Of a DNA stretch of 64,000 bases, positions 8,265 to 16,488 are shown piece by piece. The stretch's first letter is position 1, and every line of letters starts with the position of its first letter. A model generated the notes under the pieces. That model worked only from the letters and a program-made list of their open reading frames with translations. It did not search any database and was not told where the DNA came from. The stretch is from Anaerococcus jeddahensis (GTDB taxonomy: Bacteria > Bacillota > Clostridia > Tissierellales > Peptoniphilaceae), in contig NZ_CWHU01000004.1 of assembly GCF_001182725.1 (NCBI RefSeq), forward strand, positions 62,001-126,000. The letters are read 5' to 3'. The position numbers and the translations under genes were made by a program.

Positions 8265-9605
8265 TCAGCCTATACCTCCAAGAACTGCCCCGGCAATTAA
8301 GGCTATTACTGCTGCTCCTACGTAAACGTATTTTGAAAGTGGATAATACCAAGATCCTATTGGTTTTTTTGCACCTTCGTTAACAGCTTTTATTGCGAAA
8401 TCTTTTCCTGCAACCCATAAGAACATTATTGCTGCTAGTGCTGCTCCAAGTGGGCAGATATAAATTGAAATTACATCCATCCATTGAGAAACTATAGGTT
8501 GAATTAATATCGCAATTACACATCCAAATATATGGATTATTAGGGTTGATTTTTTTCTTGAAAAATTAAATTTTTCTTGCAAATATGCTACTGATGATTC
8601 ATATAAATTTATTATTGAGCTTACTCCTGCAAATAATACGCAAACATAAAATATTATGCTTACTATTCTACCACCAGGCATTCCGTTTAATACATTTACT
8701 AAATAAATAAACATTAATCCAGGACCGCCTGTATCTAGTGCTGTATTTGCTGTAGCCATAGCTGGAATTATTACAAATGCTGCCATTAATGCTGCTATTG
8801 TATCAAAAATTGCTACATTGGCTGCAGATGTTATCAAGTTTTCTTTTTTTGATAGGTATGAACCATAAATTACAGTTCCTGATCCTGCTACTGAAAGTGA
8901 GAAGAATGCTTGTCCAAAAGCATATATCCAAACTTTTGGATTTTTTATTAACTCATTATCAATTGTAAATATATATTTATATCCATCTGATGAGCCTGGT
9001 ATTGTTGTAATATAAATAGCAAGAACTACAAAAAGAATGAATAAGGCTGGCATCATGATTTTATTTGATTTTTCAATTCCGTTTGAAACTCCAAGAATCA
9101 TTATTACACAACTTACAACTATTGCAACTACAATCCAAAGATTTGCTCCCATTGCTGTAGCAGTTTCAGAAAACGTTTTTCCGATTAGGTCCATATCTTG
9201 ACCCATTCCACTAAGCTCACCAGAAAAAGCCATGAAAGTATATTTAAATATCCAAGCCATTACACAAGTATAACCTATTGCAAGAGCAAGAGATCCAGCT
9301 ACAGGTATTACTCCAAGACCTTCCCCGATTTTTTTATTTCCATATTTTAATTCAGTACATTTACCAAAAGCTCTTACTGTTCCTGATTCTGTTGAACGTC
9401 CAAGAGCCATTTCTGTTATTACTCCTGTTGTAGCTATCAGAATTACAAAGATAAAATATGGAATCAAAAATGTCATTCCACCATATTGAGAAACAAGGAT
9501 AGGAAATCTCCAAATATTTCCCATTCCAACTGCAGATCCTACACATGCAAGGATAAATCCCCACTTAGACTGAAAACCGTCTCTGTTTGATATTTTATTT
9601 TCCAT
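8265..9605 (-). CDS. Neurotransmitter:sodium symporter family transporter, probable tryptophan importer
   Basis: 446 residues, about 11-12 membrane segments, with the NSS signature GSAVGMGNIWRFPILVSQYGG near the N terminus (roughly residues 19-39) where Na+ and the amino acid bind. A bacterial NSS protein next to tryptophanase in Symbiobacterium (TnaT) is a Na+-dependent tryptophan transporter, and here too the gene follows tryptophanase by 58 bp on the same strand. Tryptophan, or another aromatic amino acid, is therefore the likely substrate (inference). Start: ATG at 9605 behind GGGAG. A hairpin lies between it and the lyase gene. Confidence 0.85.
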   Translation of the reverse strand: MENKISNRDGFQSKWGFILACVGSAVGMGNIWRFPILVSQYGGMTFLIPYFIFVILIATTGVITEMALGRSTESGTVRAFGKCTELKYGNKKIGEGLGVIPVAGSLALAIGYTCVMAWIFKYTFMAFSGELSGMGQDMDLIGKTFSETATAMGANLWIVVAIVVSCVIMILGVSNGIEKSNKIMMPALFILFVVLAIYITTIPGSSDGYKYIFTIDNELIKNPKVWIYAFGQAFFSLSVAGSGTVIYGSYLSKKENLITSAANVAIFDTIAALMAAFVIIPAMATANTALDTGGPGLMFIYLVNVLNGMPGGRIVSIIFYVCVLFAGVSSIINLYESSVAYLQEKFNFSRKKSTLIIHIFGCVIAILIQPIVSQWMDVISIYICPLGAALAAIMFLWVAGKDFAIKAVNEGAKKPIGSWYYPLSKYVYVGAAVIALIAGAVLGGIG

Positions 9606-9628
9606 AACATACTCCCTAATATTATGAA

Positions 9629-9660
9629 TTTAGCAGAATCTCAAAAGAGATCCTGCTAAA
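9629..9660 (-). other. Intercistronic hairpin between tnaA and the symporter gene
   Basis: TTTAGCAGAATCTC and GAGATCCTGCTAAA form a 14 bp stem with one mismatch and a four-base loop, starting 4 bases after the tnaA stop. No T run follows, so it more likely sets mRNA stability or partial termination and lowers symporter expression. Confidence 0.6.
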
Positions 9661-9663
9661 AAT

Positions 9664-11307
9664 TTATTTTTCTTCTTCACTTGGTTCATATGGTTCTAGG
9701 AATGCGTGGAAGTGACGCATTGGTAGATTATGACCTTTAACAATTTTAATATTAGGTATTGTTGATCTATCTTCGTACAACGCTTTAACTGCTGCTATTA
9801 CATAATCCATATGTTCTTTGCTAAGTTGACTTCTATTAACTGCAAATCTAACTACGTTAGCTACTTCTTTTTGTTGTTCTGGTGTTTTTAGATCGTATTC
9901 CATTGAATAGTTTCCAAGCTCAGCTGTTCTTATTCCGTATCTTCTAATAAGTTCTACTGAGAAACCTTGTCCAGCAAAAGTTTCTGGAGCTCTTTTGTTA
10001 TCAAAGAATTCATCCATGTTGATATAAACACCGTGTCCACCTGCTGGAAGTACGACACCTTTTACTCCTGCTTTGTAGAATCCTTGAGCTAAATATTCAC
10101 ATTGTTTAACACGTGCATCTAAATATTCAAATTTTGAAGCTTCATAAAGACCTGCTGCTAGTGCCATAATATCTCTACCACTCATTCCACCGTATGAGTC
10201 ATTTCCATATGATGAAATTTGTTTTACTTTTAGTAAGATACCTACGTCAGTTTTAACTGATCCGTCTTCATTAAAGTCTGAGAATTTCTTCCAGAATAAT
10301 CCCTTATCTCTAAATGCTAAAACTCCACCCATATTTGCATGGCCATCTTTTTTAAGAGATGCTGTAAATCCATCACAGTATGAGAACATTTCTTGAGCTA
10401 TTTCATTTATAGATTTATCTTGGTAGCCTTCTTCATTTACTTTTATGAAATAAGCATTTTCTGCCCATCTAGCTGCATCAAACATATAAGGAATATCGTA
10501 TTTATGAGCAATTCTTGAGCATTCTCTCATGTTTGCCATAGATACTGGTTGTCCACAAACTGTATTATTTGTAATTGTTGTATAAACTAATGGTACATTT
10601 TCTGGTCCTAGTTTTGTAATTAACTCTTCAAGTTTTTCTGTATCCATATTTCCTTTAAAAGGATTCTTTTCATATTTACCACCTTCTGGAACTTCCCATA
10701 ATAATTCTTTATTATAAAGGTTTCTTGGAATTGAACCCATTTGTTTGATATTTCCTTCTGTTGTATCAAAGTGTCCGTTTGATGGAATTGTATAAGTTTT
10801 TCCTGGTTCTCTACTATTTAATATATTTTTTACAAGTTCGAATAATACTGATTCAGCTGCACGACCTTGTTGGATGATAAATGTGTTTGGTCTTTCCATT
10901 TGAGCAGATCCACCATTAAATAGTCCGCCTTCATATTCACATAAATAAACTTCATCCATCATTTTTTCTACGTCTTCGCAGTCGGTTCTTACTAGATCAA
11001 TTATTCTTTTTTGATCATTTCCTCTTTCAAATACATCTCTAAATGTATCTAAAAGTACATAATATCCCTTATTTCTACCATAGGATTCATCTCCTAAAAA
11101 CATTGCAGACCATTGTACATCTGTCATCGCAGTTGTACCTGAATCTGAAAGCATATCGATTGTTAGCATGCCTGCTGGGAAAGCAAATTCATTGTAGTGA
11201 GTTGCTTTTAATGCTCTTTCTCTTTGTTCAATTGTTACGTTTGGAATATTTTTTGTTACATAAGTGTAAGAATGTGGTGTAGGTACATTCAATTGGTACT
11301 TTTTCAT
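9664..11307 (-). CDS. tnaA: Tryptophanase-family beta-eliminating lyase, long form
   Basis: 547 residues, PLP-dependent. Visible features are SDSGTTAMTDVQW (55-67), IIQQGRAAES near 144-153, FDAARWAENAYFIK (276-289) and the Schiff-base lysine Lys320 in SLKKDGHANMGG. The expected reaction is tryptophan to indole, pyruvate and ammonia. E. coli TnaA has 471 residues; here about 60 extra residues sit between GDESY (72-76) and NTFIIQQGRAA (141-151), where ordinary enzymes run on directly. Tyrosine phenol-lyase is the close alternative and FDAAR does not decide between them; the NSS transporter next door favours tryptophan. ATG at 11307 behind GGAGG. Confidence 0.82.
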   Translation of the reverse strand: MKKYQLNVPTPHSYTYVTKNIPNVTIEQRERALKATHYNEFAFPAGMLTIDMLSDSGTTAMTDVQWSAMFLGDESYGRNKGYYVLLDTFRDVFERGNDQKRIIDLVRTDCEDVEKMMDEVYLCEYEGGLFNGGSAQMERPNTFIIQQGRAAESVLFELVKNILNSREPGKTYTIPSNGHFDTTEGNIKQMGSIPRNLYNKELLWEVPEGGKYEKNPFKGNMDTEKLEELITKLGPENVPLVYTTITNNTVCGQPVSMANMRECSRIAHKYDIPYMFDAARWAENAYFIKVNEEGYQDKSINEIAQEMFSYCDGFTASLKKDGHANMGGVLAFRDKGLFWKKFSDFNEDGSVKTDVGILLKVKQISSYGNDSYGGMSGRDIMALAAGLYEASKFEYLDARVKQCEYLAQGFYKAGVKGVVLPAGGHGVYINMDEFFDNKRAPETFAGQGFSVELIRRYGIRTAELGNYSMEYDLKTPEQQKEVANVVRFAVNRSQLSKEHMDYVIAAVKALYEDRSTIPNIKIVKGHNLPMRHFHAFLEPYEPSEEEK

Positions 11308-11528
11308 TTTAATGCCTCCATATAAATAGCTATGTTAATAGTTATAATTAAAACTGTACAGAGGAACCCCGGTCATTAATTTCAAAAAATTAACTAGCGG
11401 ACAGTATCCAAATTGAGAACCCCGGTTATCAAAAATGATTGTAGATTAGTGGTTAAATTTAAAAATTTCCACATATCGAAAAAAAATTGATGAGCGGTCA
11501 GCACTCCGAAAAATTCTAGAATTATCTA
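11308..11528 (-). promoter_or_regulatory. tnaA leader RNA with candidate attenuator
   Basis: About 220 nt lie between the predicted transcription start (near 11528) and the tnaA start codon. The leader first forms GAGTG/CGCTC (11506-11492), followed closely by eight T (11486-11479), a weak terminator-like structure. It then carries two copies of ACCGGGGTTC, 55 bp apart (near 11427 and 11372), and a second T6 stretch with TTAATTT/AAATTAA pairing. No T-box or known riboswitch motif is recognisable. Control of elongation or translation by tryptophan is possible but unproven. Confidence 0.45.
11394..11474 (-). CDS. Possible leader peptide upstream of tnaA (26 codons)
   Basis: An ATG frame within the tnaA leader encodes MWKFLNLTTNLQSFL followed by ITGVLNLDTVR and a TAG stop. 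Codon 2 is tryptophan, which recalls the TnaC leader peptide, but the TnaC W-FN-D motif and C-terminal proline are absent and there is no ribosome site before the ATG. A second short frame from 11372 (MTGVPLYSFNYNY) shares the TGV codons with it. Both may be incidental to the repeated RNA structure. Confidence 0.2.
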   Translation of the reverse strand: MWKFLNLTTNLQSFLITGVLNLDTVR

Positions 11529-11538
11529 TGAAATAGAT
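11516..11538 (-). promoter_or_regulatory. tna operator-like repeat 1
   Basis: On the minus strand ATCTATTTCATAGATAATT then CTAG, containing the palindrome ATCTA-TTTCA-TAGAT. It overlaps the -10 box and start point of the tnaA promoter, and a closely similar sequence lies upstream of the -35 box. Confidence 0.5.
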
Positions 11539-11563
11539 TACATCAATTATTTAACTTTGTCAA
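11535..11563 (-). promoter_or_regulatory. tnaA promoter
   Basis: On the minus strand a consensus TTGACA (11563-11558), 17 bp spacer and TAATCT (11540-11535). It is the best promoter in the region and lies between the two 23-base repeats. Confidence 0.75.
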
Positions 11564-11580
11564 GAATAAGTTTAAAAGCC

Positions 11581-11603
11581 CTAGAATTATCTGCGATATA
11601 GAC
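11581..11603 (-). promoter_or_regulatory. tna operator-like repeat 2
   Basis: On the minus strand GTCTATATCGCAGATAATT then CTAG, matching repeat 1 at 18 of 23 bases. The repeats are 65 bp apart and bracket the promoter, an arrangement typical of a repressor with two operators. No candidate regulator gene is adjacent. Confidence 0.5.
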
Positions 11604-11670
11604 ATTTTCAAAAAAATACAATTTTTGAAAACGTATGTAAATATTTTGTTGATTATGTAAAACTTAACAT

Positions 11671-11713
11671 AAAAAAAGTGGAAGCTTGAATTTTTCTTGC
11701 ATCCACTTTTTTT
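11671..11713 (-). terminator. Terminator of guanine deaminase gene
   Basis: AAAAAGTGGATGC pairs with GCTTCCACTTTTTTT across a loop of about 14 bases, 43 bp after the guaD stop on the minus strand, with a T7 tail. A- and T-runs on both sides would also allow rightward termination. Confidence 0.8.
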
Positions 11714-11755
11714 AAATTTCTTTTTAAATTTTAATGAAAAAATTTATTTTTCCTA

Positions 11756-13030
11756 TCAGAAGATTTTTACTCCTCTTACAAATTTCGAAACAACATCTTC
11801 ATCTTTTGAAATATATACTATTCTTTCTAGTCTTTGTTTTAAGTCAAATTTATCTTCTTCTAATAATTTTTCATCGTCAATAATTATTGCATCAAATTCG
11901 TATCCTTTTTCAAATGATCCGACTTTTCCAAAAAATTCTCCTCCACCCAAAGTTGCCATATAAAAGGCTTCTTCAAGGCTTAGAGGTTTTATTTTTTCGT
12001 CTAATAATCTGTATCTTAATTTTGAAACTTTTATGGCATCTGCCATAGCTTTAAATATTGATGAGTGAGTTGCCCCTGCAACATCTGATCCAAGCCCAAT
12101 TTTTTGCCCTTCTCTTAGGTATTTTCCTGCTGGGGCAATTCCTGATGTAAGGTTGGTGTTTGAATCTGGACAGTGGGCTATGAAGACTTCATTTTCTTTT
12201 ATCAAATCTTCTTCATCTTCATTTGAATATACACAATGAGCCATCACCGTCTTGTTATTTTTGCCAAATAAATCAAAAATATTGTAGGCATCTCCATAAA
12301 ATTTAGCCTTAGGAACTAATTCTTTGACCCATTCTATCTCATCCAAATTTTCTGATAAGTGGGATTGGATAGGAAGATTGTACTCATCTTTTATTTTTCT
12401 TAGTCTTTCCAATAAATCGTCAGTACATGATGGGATAAATCTTGGTGTTAAAATAGGATAGGTATTTTTATATTTTCCTTTAATTGATTCAAGCCAAGCG
12501 ATTGTAGCCTTTTCTGATTCCTTAGCATCCTTTTCTTCAAGATCTACTCCACCATTTCTGTCCATATTTACTTTTCCAACAAAAGAAACCATTTTTGATT
12601 CTTCCATCAAATCCATCAAAATTATTGTGGATTTCACATGAAGACTTGAAAAAATCACATGCCTTGTATTTGGTCCATATTTTAAATAATCTACAAATCT
12701 TTGGTAGGATTTTTTTGCATAATTTTCGTCTTTAAATTTTGCTTCACTTGGAAATGTGTAGGTATTTAGCCAATACAATAATTCTAAATCCATTCCCATG
12801 CCCCTAAAATTATATTGAGGGGCGTGGATATGAAGATCTGTAAGACCTGGACAAATTATTTTTTCTCCAAAGTCTATAACTTTTATGTCCTTGTATTTTT
12901 CATCTAATTTTTCAAAAACTCCCATTGAAAGTCCGTCTTTACAAATCAAAAAAGAATTTTCACAAAAATTTATTACGTTTTGATTTTTACTATAAATTAT
13001 ATTTCCCTTTAGGGCAAATGTTTTTGTCAT
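11756..13030 (-). CDS. guaD: Guanine deaminase (amidohydrolase superfamily)
   Basis: 424 residues from the chosen start. The metal-binding HxH is His67/His69 in DLHIHAPQYNFRG; PRFIPSCTDDLLERL, QSHLSENLDEIEW, MAHCVYSNEDE, AHCPDSNTNL and GLGSDVAGA follow in the order of guanine deaminases. QYNFRG and PRFxPSCT are guanine-deaminase hallmarks. It would turn guanine into xanthine and ammonia, feeding the xanthine pathway 10-30 kb away; E. coli guaD is part of the equivalent locus. The frame is open to 13099, but ATG at 13030 has AGGTGA in front and begins the domain. Confidence 0.9.
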   Translation of the reverse strand: MTKTFALKGNIIYSKNQNVINFCENSFLICKDGLSMGVFEKLDEKYKDIKVIDFGEKIICPGLTDLHIHAPQYNFRGMGMDLELLYWLNTYTFPSEAKFKDENYAKKSYQRFVDYLKYGPNTRHVIFSSLHVKSTIILMDLMEESKMVSFVGKVNMDRNGGVDLEEKDAKESEKATIAWLESIKGKYKNTYPILTPRFIPSCTDDLLERLRKIKDEYNLPIQSHLSENLDEIEWVKELVPKAKFYGDAYNIFDLFGKNNKTVMAHCVYSNEDEEDLIKENEVFIAHCPDSNTNLTSGIAPAGKYLREGQKIGLGSDVAGATHSSIFKAMADAIKVSKLRYRLLDEKIKPLSLEEAFYMATLGGGEFFGKVGSFEKGYEFDAIIIDDEKLLEEDKFDLKQRLERIVYISKDEDVVSKFVRGVKIF

Positions 13031-13136
13031 ATTTTCACCTATCCAAATTATGAATTTTACTATAAATATATCTTGAAATTTTAAGATATTTCCGTCCAAA
13101 ATTTCAAAAGAGATTTACACTACTATGAGGTTTTTT

Positions 13137-13164
13137 ATTATACTATTTACATTTTTTTATCCAA
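13137..13164 (-). promoter_or_regulatory. guaD promoter
   Basis: On the minus strand TTGGAT (13164-13159), 16 bp, TATAAT (13142-13137), about 107 bp before the guaD start. The rest of the divergent gap to 13266 is AT-rich with no other clear signal. Confidence 0.5.
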
Positions 13165-13266
13165 AGCTAGTTTATTCAAACAAAGTCTCATATTTGTAAT
13201 TTTTATAAATTTAAATTCTAATTCCATTAAAAAATGGGTAAATATATTAGGACTTTAGGAGGAATT

Positions 13267-14055
13267 ATGAAAAAAAGATTAAAGAACAAAAATTATATCA
13301 TTGGACTTATTATGTTTATTATTACCTTGATTTTTTCTTTTTTTGCATACAAGGGAGTATTTTTTCTCCACAAGCAAGAAGAAATTTTTAAAATATACGA
13401 AAATCCACTAATACCTATTGGTTTTAGTTTTTATATTTGGATTTTTATCTATATTTTTTCTACTCTTTTTTTGCTTTTGCCTTTTATAAAAAAGCTTTCT
13501 ATGACAAATGAGGAAATATATTATGAAAAATTGATGCCACTTTTTATTTTTTGGAATATGGCAAATGGAATTTTTTCTGTAATGACAAACAATAATTATC
13601 CCATGCCTGCTCTTATTGGAATTATGGTCTATGCTTTAATTTTAATCACTTTGATAAAAACAATTGACCAAAACAAAGATTTTTCAAAAAAATATAAATT
13701 TCTTGTAAGCTTTCCTACTGGAATTCATGGAGGCTGGGTTATTCTTTCAGTTTTTACAAGTATAATGCTTGTTTTTTCTCAAAATAAAAGCTTAGAAAAT
13801 AAATTTTTTGCCCTAATTATAAGTTTAATTTTACTAATACTTGCAAGCGCCATGGTTTTGTTTGTCTTTAAAGAAAACAAAAATTTTGGACTTATTATTG
13901 GTTTTTTGTGGGGGATTTTTGGAATTATTATAAAGCAAAACCCTTGGTCAAATTTTTCAAAGGCAAATAATATTATATTTATCGGTGCAAGTATTTTATT
14001 TATTTTTGTAGGGATATTTTCTGTTTATATTTTTAAATATTTTAAAGAAAAATAA
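13267..14055 (+). CDS. Multi-pass membrane protein, TspO/tryptophan-rich-sensory-like
   Basis: 262 residues with about seven hydrophobic segments. PIGFSFYIWIFIYIF near the N terminus and FPTGIHGGWVILSVFTSI in the middle resemble the PAGFTFSIWGLIY and FGWI blocks of long TspO/MBR-like proteins of low-GC bacteria. Their ligands and roles are poorly known, so no function is assigned. The first ATG in frame is at 13234, but ATG at 13267 sits behind a perfect AGGAGG and is preferred. Single gene, divergent from guaD and convergent with the pyrimidine phosphorylase gene. Confidence 0.6.
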   Translation: MKKRLKNKNYIIGLIMFIITLIFSFFAYKGVFFLHKQEEIFKIYENPLIPIGFSFYIWIFIYIFSTLFLLLPFIKKLSMTNEEIYYEKLMPLFIFWNMANGIFSVMTNNNYPMPALIGIMVYALILITLIKTIDQNKDFSKKYKFLVSFPTGIHGGWVILSVFTSIMLVFSQNKSLENKFFALIISLILLILASAMVLFVFKENKNFGLIIGFLWGIFGIIIKQNPWSNFSKANNIIFIGASILFIFVGIFSVYIFKYFKEK

Positions 14056-14056
14056 A

Positions 14057-14380
14057 AAAATCCTAGGATTCATACTATCTATAAGCTAAATTTTTAACCA
14101 CTTCTACCAGATAAAAAACTACCATTTGGGTTTTTATCAAGATAAACGTGTAAAAGGAGCGGAGAAATTTCATGAGATCTCTCCACAAGGTCGAGATGGG
14201 TTTTAGCGTAATTTTATTTTTAAATAACTAATAAATTACTAAGCTAACTTTGTCTAATATCTGAATCCTAGTTTTAACTAAGATTTAGAGCGTAGACAAA
14301 GTATGAATTTAAATAAAAATTAAGCTAAGTACCATTTAGCTATTTGGCTGTATGAATCCTAGCATTTACTAGGATTTTTT
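14057..14380. repeat. Hairpin element B: two partial copies between three terminator-stem copies
   Basis: Three versions of one terminator hairpin occur: AATCCTAGGATT (14059-14070, T-rich tail on minus), AATCCTAGTTTTAACTAAGATT (14264-14285) and AATCCTAGCATTTACTAGGATTTTTT (14355-14380, plus-strand tail). The first interval holds a partial element with GAGATCTCTCCACAAGGTCGAGATGGG-type sequence and a right end CTTTGTCTAATATCTG. The second holds a left end TAGAGCGTAGACAAAG and only about 50 bp more. The hairpins would stop the convergent membrane-protein and pdp transcripts. No gene in this 335 bp gap. Confidence 0.7.
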
Positions 14381-14390
14381 ATTTTATAAA

Positions 14391-15692
14391 TTATTCTAAA
14401 ATTTCTTCTACAACTGGAATTGGCTTTGTTTTTTCTTTTGAATAGGTGAAGGTTTGGTAAAAACTTTCTATCCATTCGTCTGTAAGTTTTTTATCGTGAT
14501 AAACAATGGCAAGGCTGTCGCCTTTTTCTACCCTATCACCTTTTTTTACTTTCATTTCAAGACCAACCGCATAATTTATCTTATCTTCTTTTCTCTCGCG
14601 TCCTCCGCCAAGTTTCATTGACAAAATTCCAAGATTCATTGAATGAATGTGGTCAATATAGCCATCATTTTTTGATTTCATCTCTGTTTTAAATTTAGCT
14701 TGTGGAAGAAGGCTTGGGTCTTCAATTTGCCCTACATTTCCGCCTTGGTATTCAACCATCTTCTTTAACTTTTCAAAGGCTCTTCCAGAATTTATGGCAT
14801 CTTCAAGCATTTTTCTTGCCTGGTTTTTATTTTTTGCAACTTTTCCTTGGATAAGCATAATTTCTCCAGCTGTTAAAACCAATTCAGTAAAATCTTTTGG
14901 ACCCTCTCCTTTTACGGTTTCAATAGCTTCTTTTACTTCAAGGGCATTTCCAATTGTATTTCCCAAAGGTTGGTTCATATCTGTAATCATGGCCCTTGTG
15001 TCTTTGCCAAGTTTTTTCCCAATATTTATCATAGCTCTTGCAAGTTTTTTTGCATCATCAATTGTGTGCATAAAGGCGCCCTCGCCGTATTTTACATCAA
15101 GTAAAATCGTATCAGCACCAGATGCTAATTTTTTGCTCATTATAGATGAGGCAATTAGAGGAATTGAATCGACAGTTGCTGTCACATCTCTTAGGGCATA
15201 TAATTTTTTGTCGGCTGGAACAAGTTCTCCAGTTTGTCCCATAATGGCAAAACCAATTTCTTTAACTTGTTTTATAAAATCTTCTTCTTTCAAAAATACA
15301 TTAAAGCCTTCAATTGATTCTAATTTGTCAAGCGTTCCACCAGTGTGTCCCAAACCTCGCCCGCTCATTTTTGCAAGTTTTAAGCCACAAGCTGAAATTA
15401 TTGGACCAAGAGCAAGGGAAGTTTTATCACCAACTCCACCAGTGGAATGTTTATCAGTCTTTATTCCTTCAATATCAGATAAATCCAAAACGTCACCACT
15501 TTTCATCATACATTCGGCAAGTTTTGCAGTTTCGTGTTCATTCATCCCATTTAAAACTATAGCCATAAGAAGGGCTGATGTTTGATAATCTGGAATTGTT
15601 TCATCGGTCACCCCATCAATCCAAAATTTTATTTCCTCATCGCTTAATTCTTTTTTATTTTTCTTTTTTTCAATTATATCTACAAATCTCAT
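14391..15692 (-). CDS. pdp: Pyrimidine-nucleoside phosphorylase
   Basis: 433 residues, the usual size. The family signature SGRGLGHTGGTLDKLE and the phosphate-binding KHSTGGVGDKTSLALGP are present (roughly residues 80-125), as is the C-terminal alpha/beta domain around NYAVGLEMKVKKGDRVEKG. It splits uridine, deoxyuridine or thymidine into base and (deoxy)ribose-1-phosphate in the cytosol. The Gram-positive Pdp type with broad specificity fits better than strict thymidine phosphorylase DeoA, but sequence alone does not fully separate them. ATG at 15692 behind GGAGGAGA; stands alone, ended by element B. Confidence 0.9.
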   Translation of the reverse strand: MRFVDIIEKKKNKKELSDEEIKFWIDGVTDETIPDYQTSALLMAIVLNGMNEHETAKLAECMMKSGDVLDLSDIEGIKTDKHSTGGVGDKTSLALGPIISACGLKLAKMSGRGLGHTGGTLDKLESIEGFNVFLKEEDFIKQVKEIGFAIMGQTGELVPADKKLYALRDVTATVDSIPLIASSIMSKKLASGADTILLDVKYGEGAFMHTIDDAKKLARAMINIGKKLGKDTRAMITDMNQPLGNTIGNALEVKEAIETVKGEGPKDFTELVLTAGEIMLIQGKVAKNKNQARKMLEDAINSGRAFEKLKKMVEYQGGNVGQIEDPSLLPQAKFKTEMKSKNDGYIDHIHSMNLGILSMKLGGGRERKEDKINYAVGLEMKVKKGDRVEKGDSLAIVYHDKKLTDEWIESFYQTFTYSKEKTKPIPVVEEILE

Positions 15693-15745
15693 AATTCTCC
15701 TCCACTTAGTAAATAAATACCCATCTGGAAGTTTTTAGAAAATAT

Positions 15746-15967
15746 TTACAAATCTTTTTCCAATAATTTTTCTATATTTTTATTAAGCCTATCAAGCTGT
15801 TTAATCATAAGCCAGTTTTGTGCAAATAATCCATTAATTCCACCACTAGCAAACATACTTGAATTATTAAAAATCATTTCTAAATCTTCTTTTTTTATAT
15901 CTTTTAAGTCATAATAATCAACTATTTGTTCAAATCCTTTTTCATTTTTTCTATCAAAAATTGCCAT
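15746..15967 (-). CDS. Small protein of unknown function (73 aa)
   Basis: A soluble, charged protein that opens MAIFDRKNEKGFEQIVDYY and ends in a likely amphipathic helix (LMIKQLDRLNKNIEKLLEK). No family is recognised. ATG at 15967 has GGAGGAAAAT in front and is preferred to the ATG four codons earlier. It is divergent from a small membrane-protein gene 95 bp away and lies 53 bp upstream of pdp. Confidence 0.65.
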   Translation of the reverse strand: MAIFDRKNEKGFEQIVDYYDLKDIKKEDLEMIFNNSSMFASGGINGLFAQNWLMIKQLDRLNKNIEKLLEKDL

Positions 15968-16061
15968 ATTTTCCTCCAATCTATATAATATTTTTTACCC
16001 AATCTAAGATTATATAGATAAATTTCTTTTTATTATGATATTATCTATATAGGAGGATTTT

Positions 16062-16466
16062 ATGATTAAAAAATTAATTAAGATTTTTAAACCTAATCTT
16101 TTTAGGGTTTTAATTTTATTGGTTTTGTTTTTGGCTATGGGAGGAAGTTTTTTGGCTACAAATATGAGTGGGGGAATTCTTTTAATTGGAGATTTGATTT
16201 TTATTTTTATAACTCTACTTTTTTCTGATCATTTTGATTTATATAAGTCAAAAAAATACAAAAACCAATTTTTGATAGCAGTGGTTTTTACAATTATTTT
16301 AATATTAATTTTATCTATGGTCTTGGTTTCTTTGGATATGGATGTAAATGATTTTAAAGGATTTAAGTCAATTTCTTTTAATTTATATATGCTAACTGGA
16401 GCTTATATTTTATCTTTACTTTACAAGGAAATCAGATACTTTTTGGATAAAAGAGCAAAAAAATAA
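16062..16466 (+). CDS. Small membrane protein of unknown function
   Basis: 134 residues with four predicted membrane segments (about 14-34, 37-53, 69-92 and 109-123) and a basic C terminus. No family is recognised. The start ATG at 16062 has AGGAGG seven bases upstream. The stop codon lies inside a terminator hairpin shared with the convergent gene. The upstream gap carries TATATAGAT inverted repeats that may be divergent promoter elements. Confidence 0.65.
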   Translation: MIKKLIKIFKPNLFRVLILLVLFLAMGGSFLATNMSGGILLIGDLIFIFITLLFSDHFDLYKSKKYKNQFLIAVVFTIILILILSMVLVSLDMDVNDFKGFKSISFNLYMLTGAYILSLLYKEIRYFLDKRAKK

Positions 16467-16488
16467 GAGCTTTTGCTCTTATTTTTTT
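16458..16488. terminator. Bidirectional terminator containing both stop codons
   Basis: AAAAATAAGAGC, loop TTTT, GCTCTTATTTTTTT. The TAA of the rightward gene (16464-16466) and the TAA of the leftward gene (16479-16481) are both within the stem, an economical convergent arrangement. Confidence 0.9.

Noticed and set aside
11308..11528. T-box or known riboswitch upstream of tnaA
   Set aside because: No AGGGTGGNACCGCG-type T-box core, specifier loop or other known aptamer consensus was found; the ACCGGGGTTC copies do not match these.
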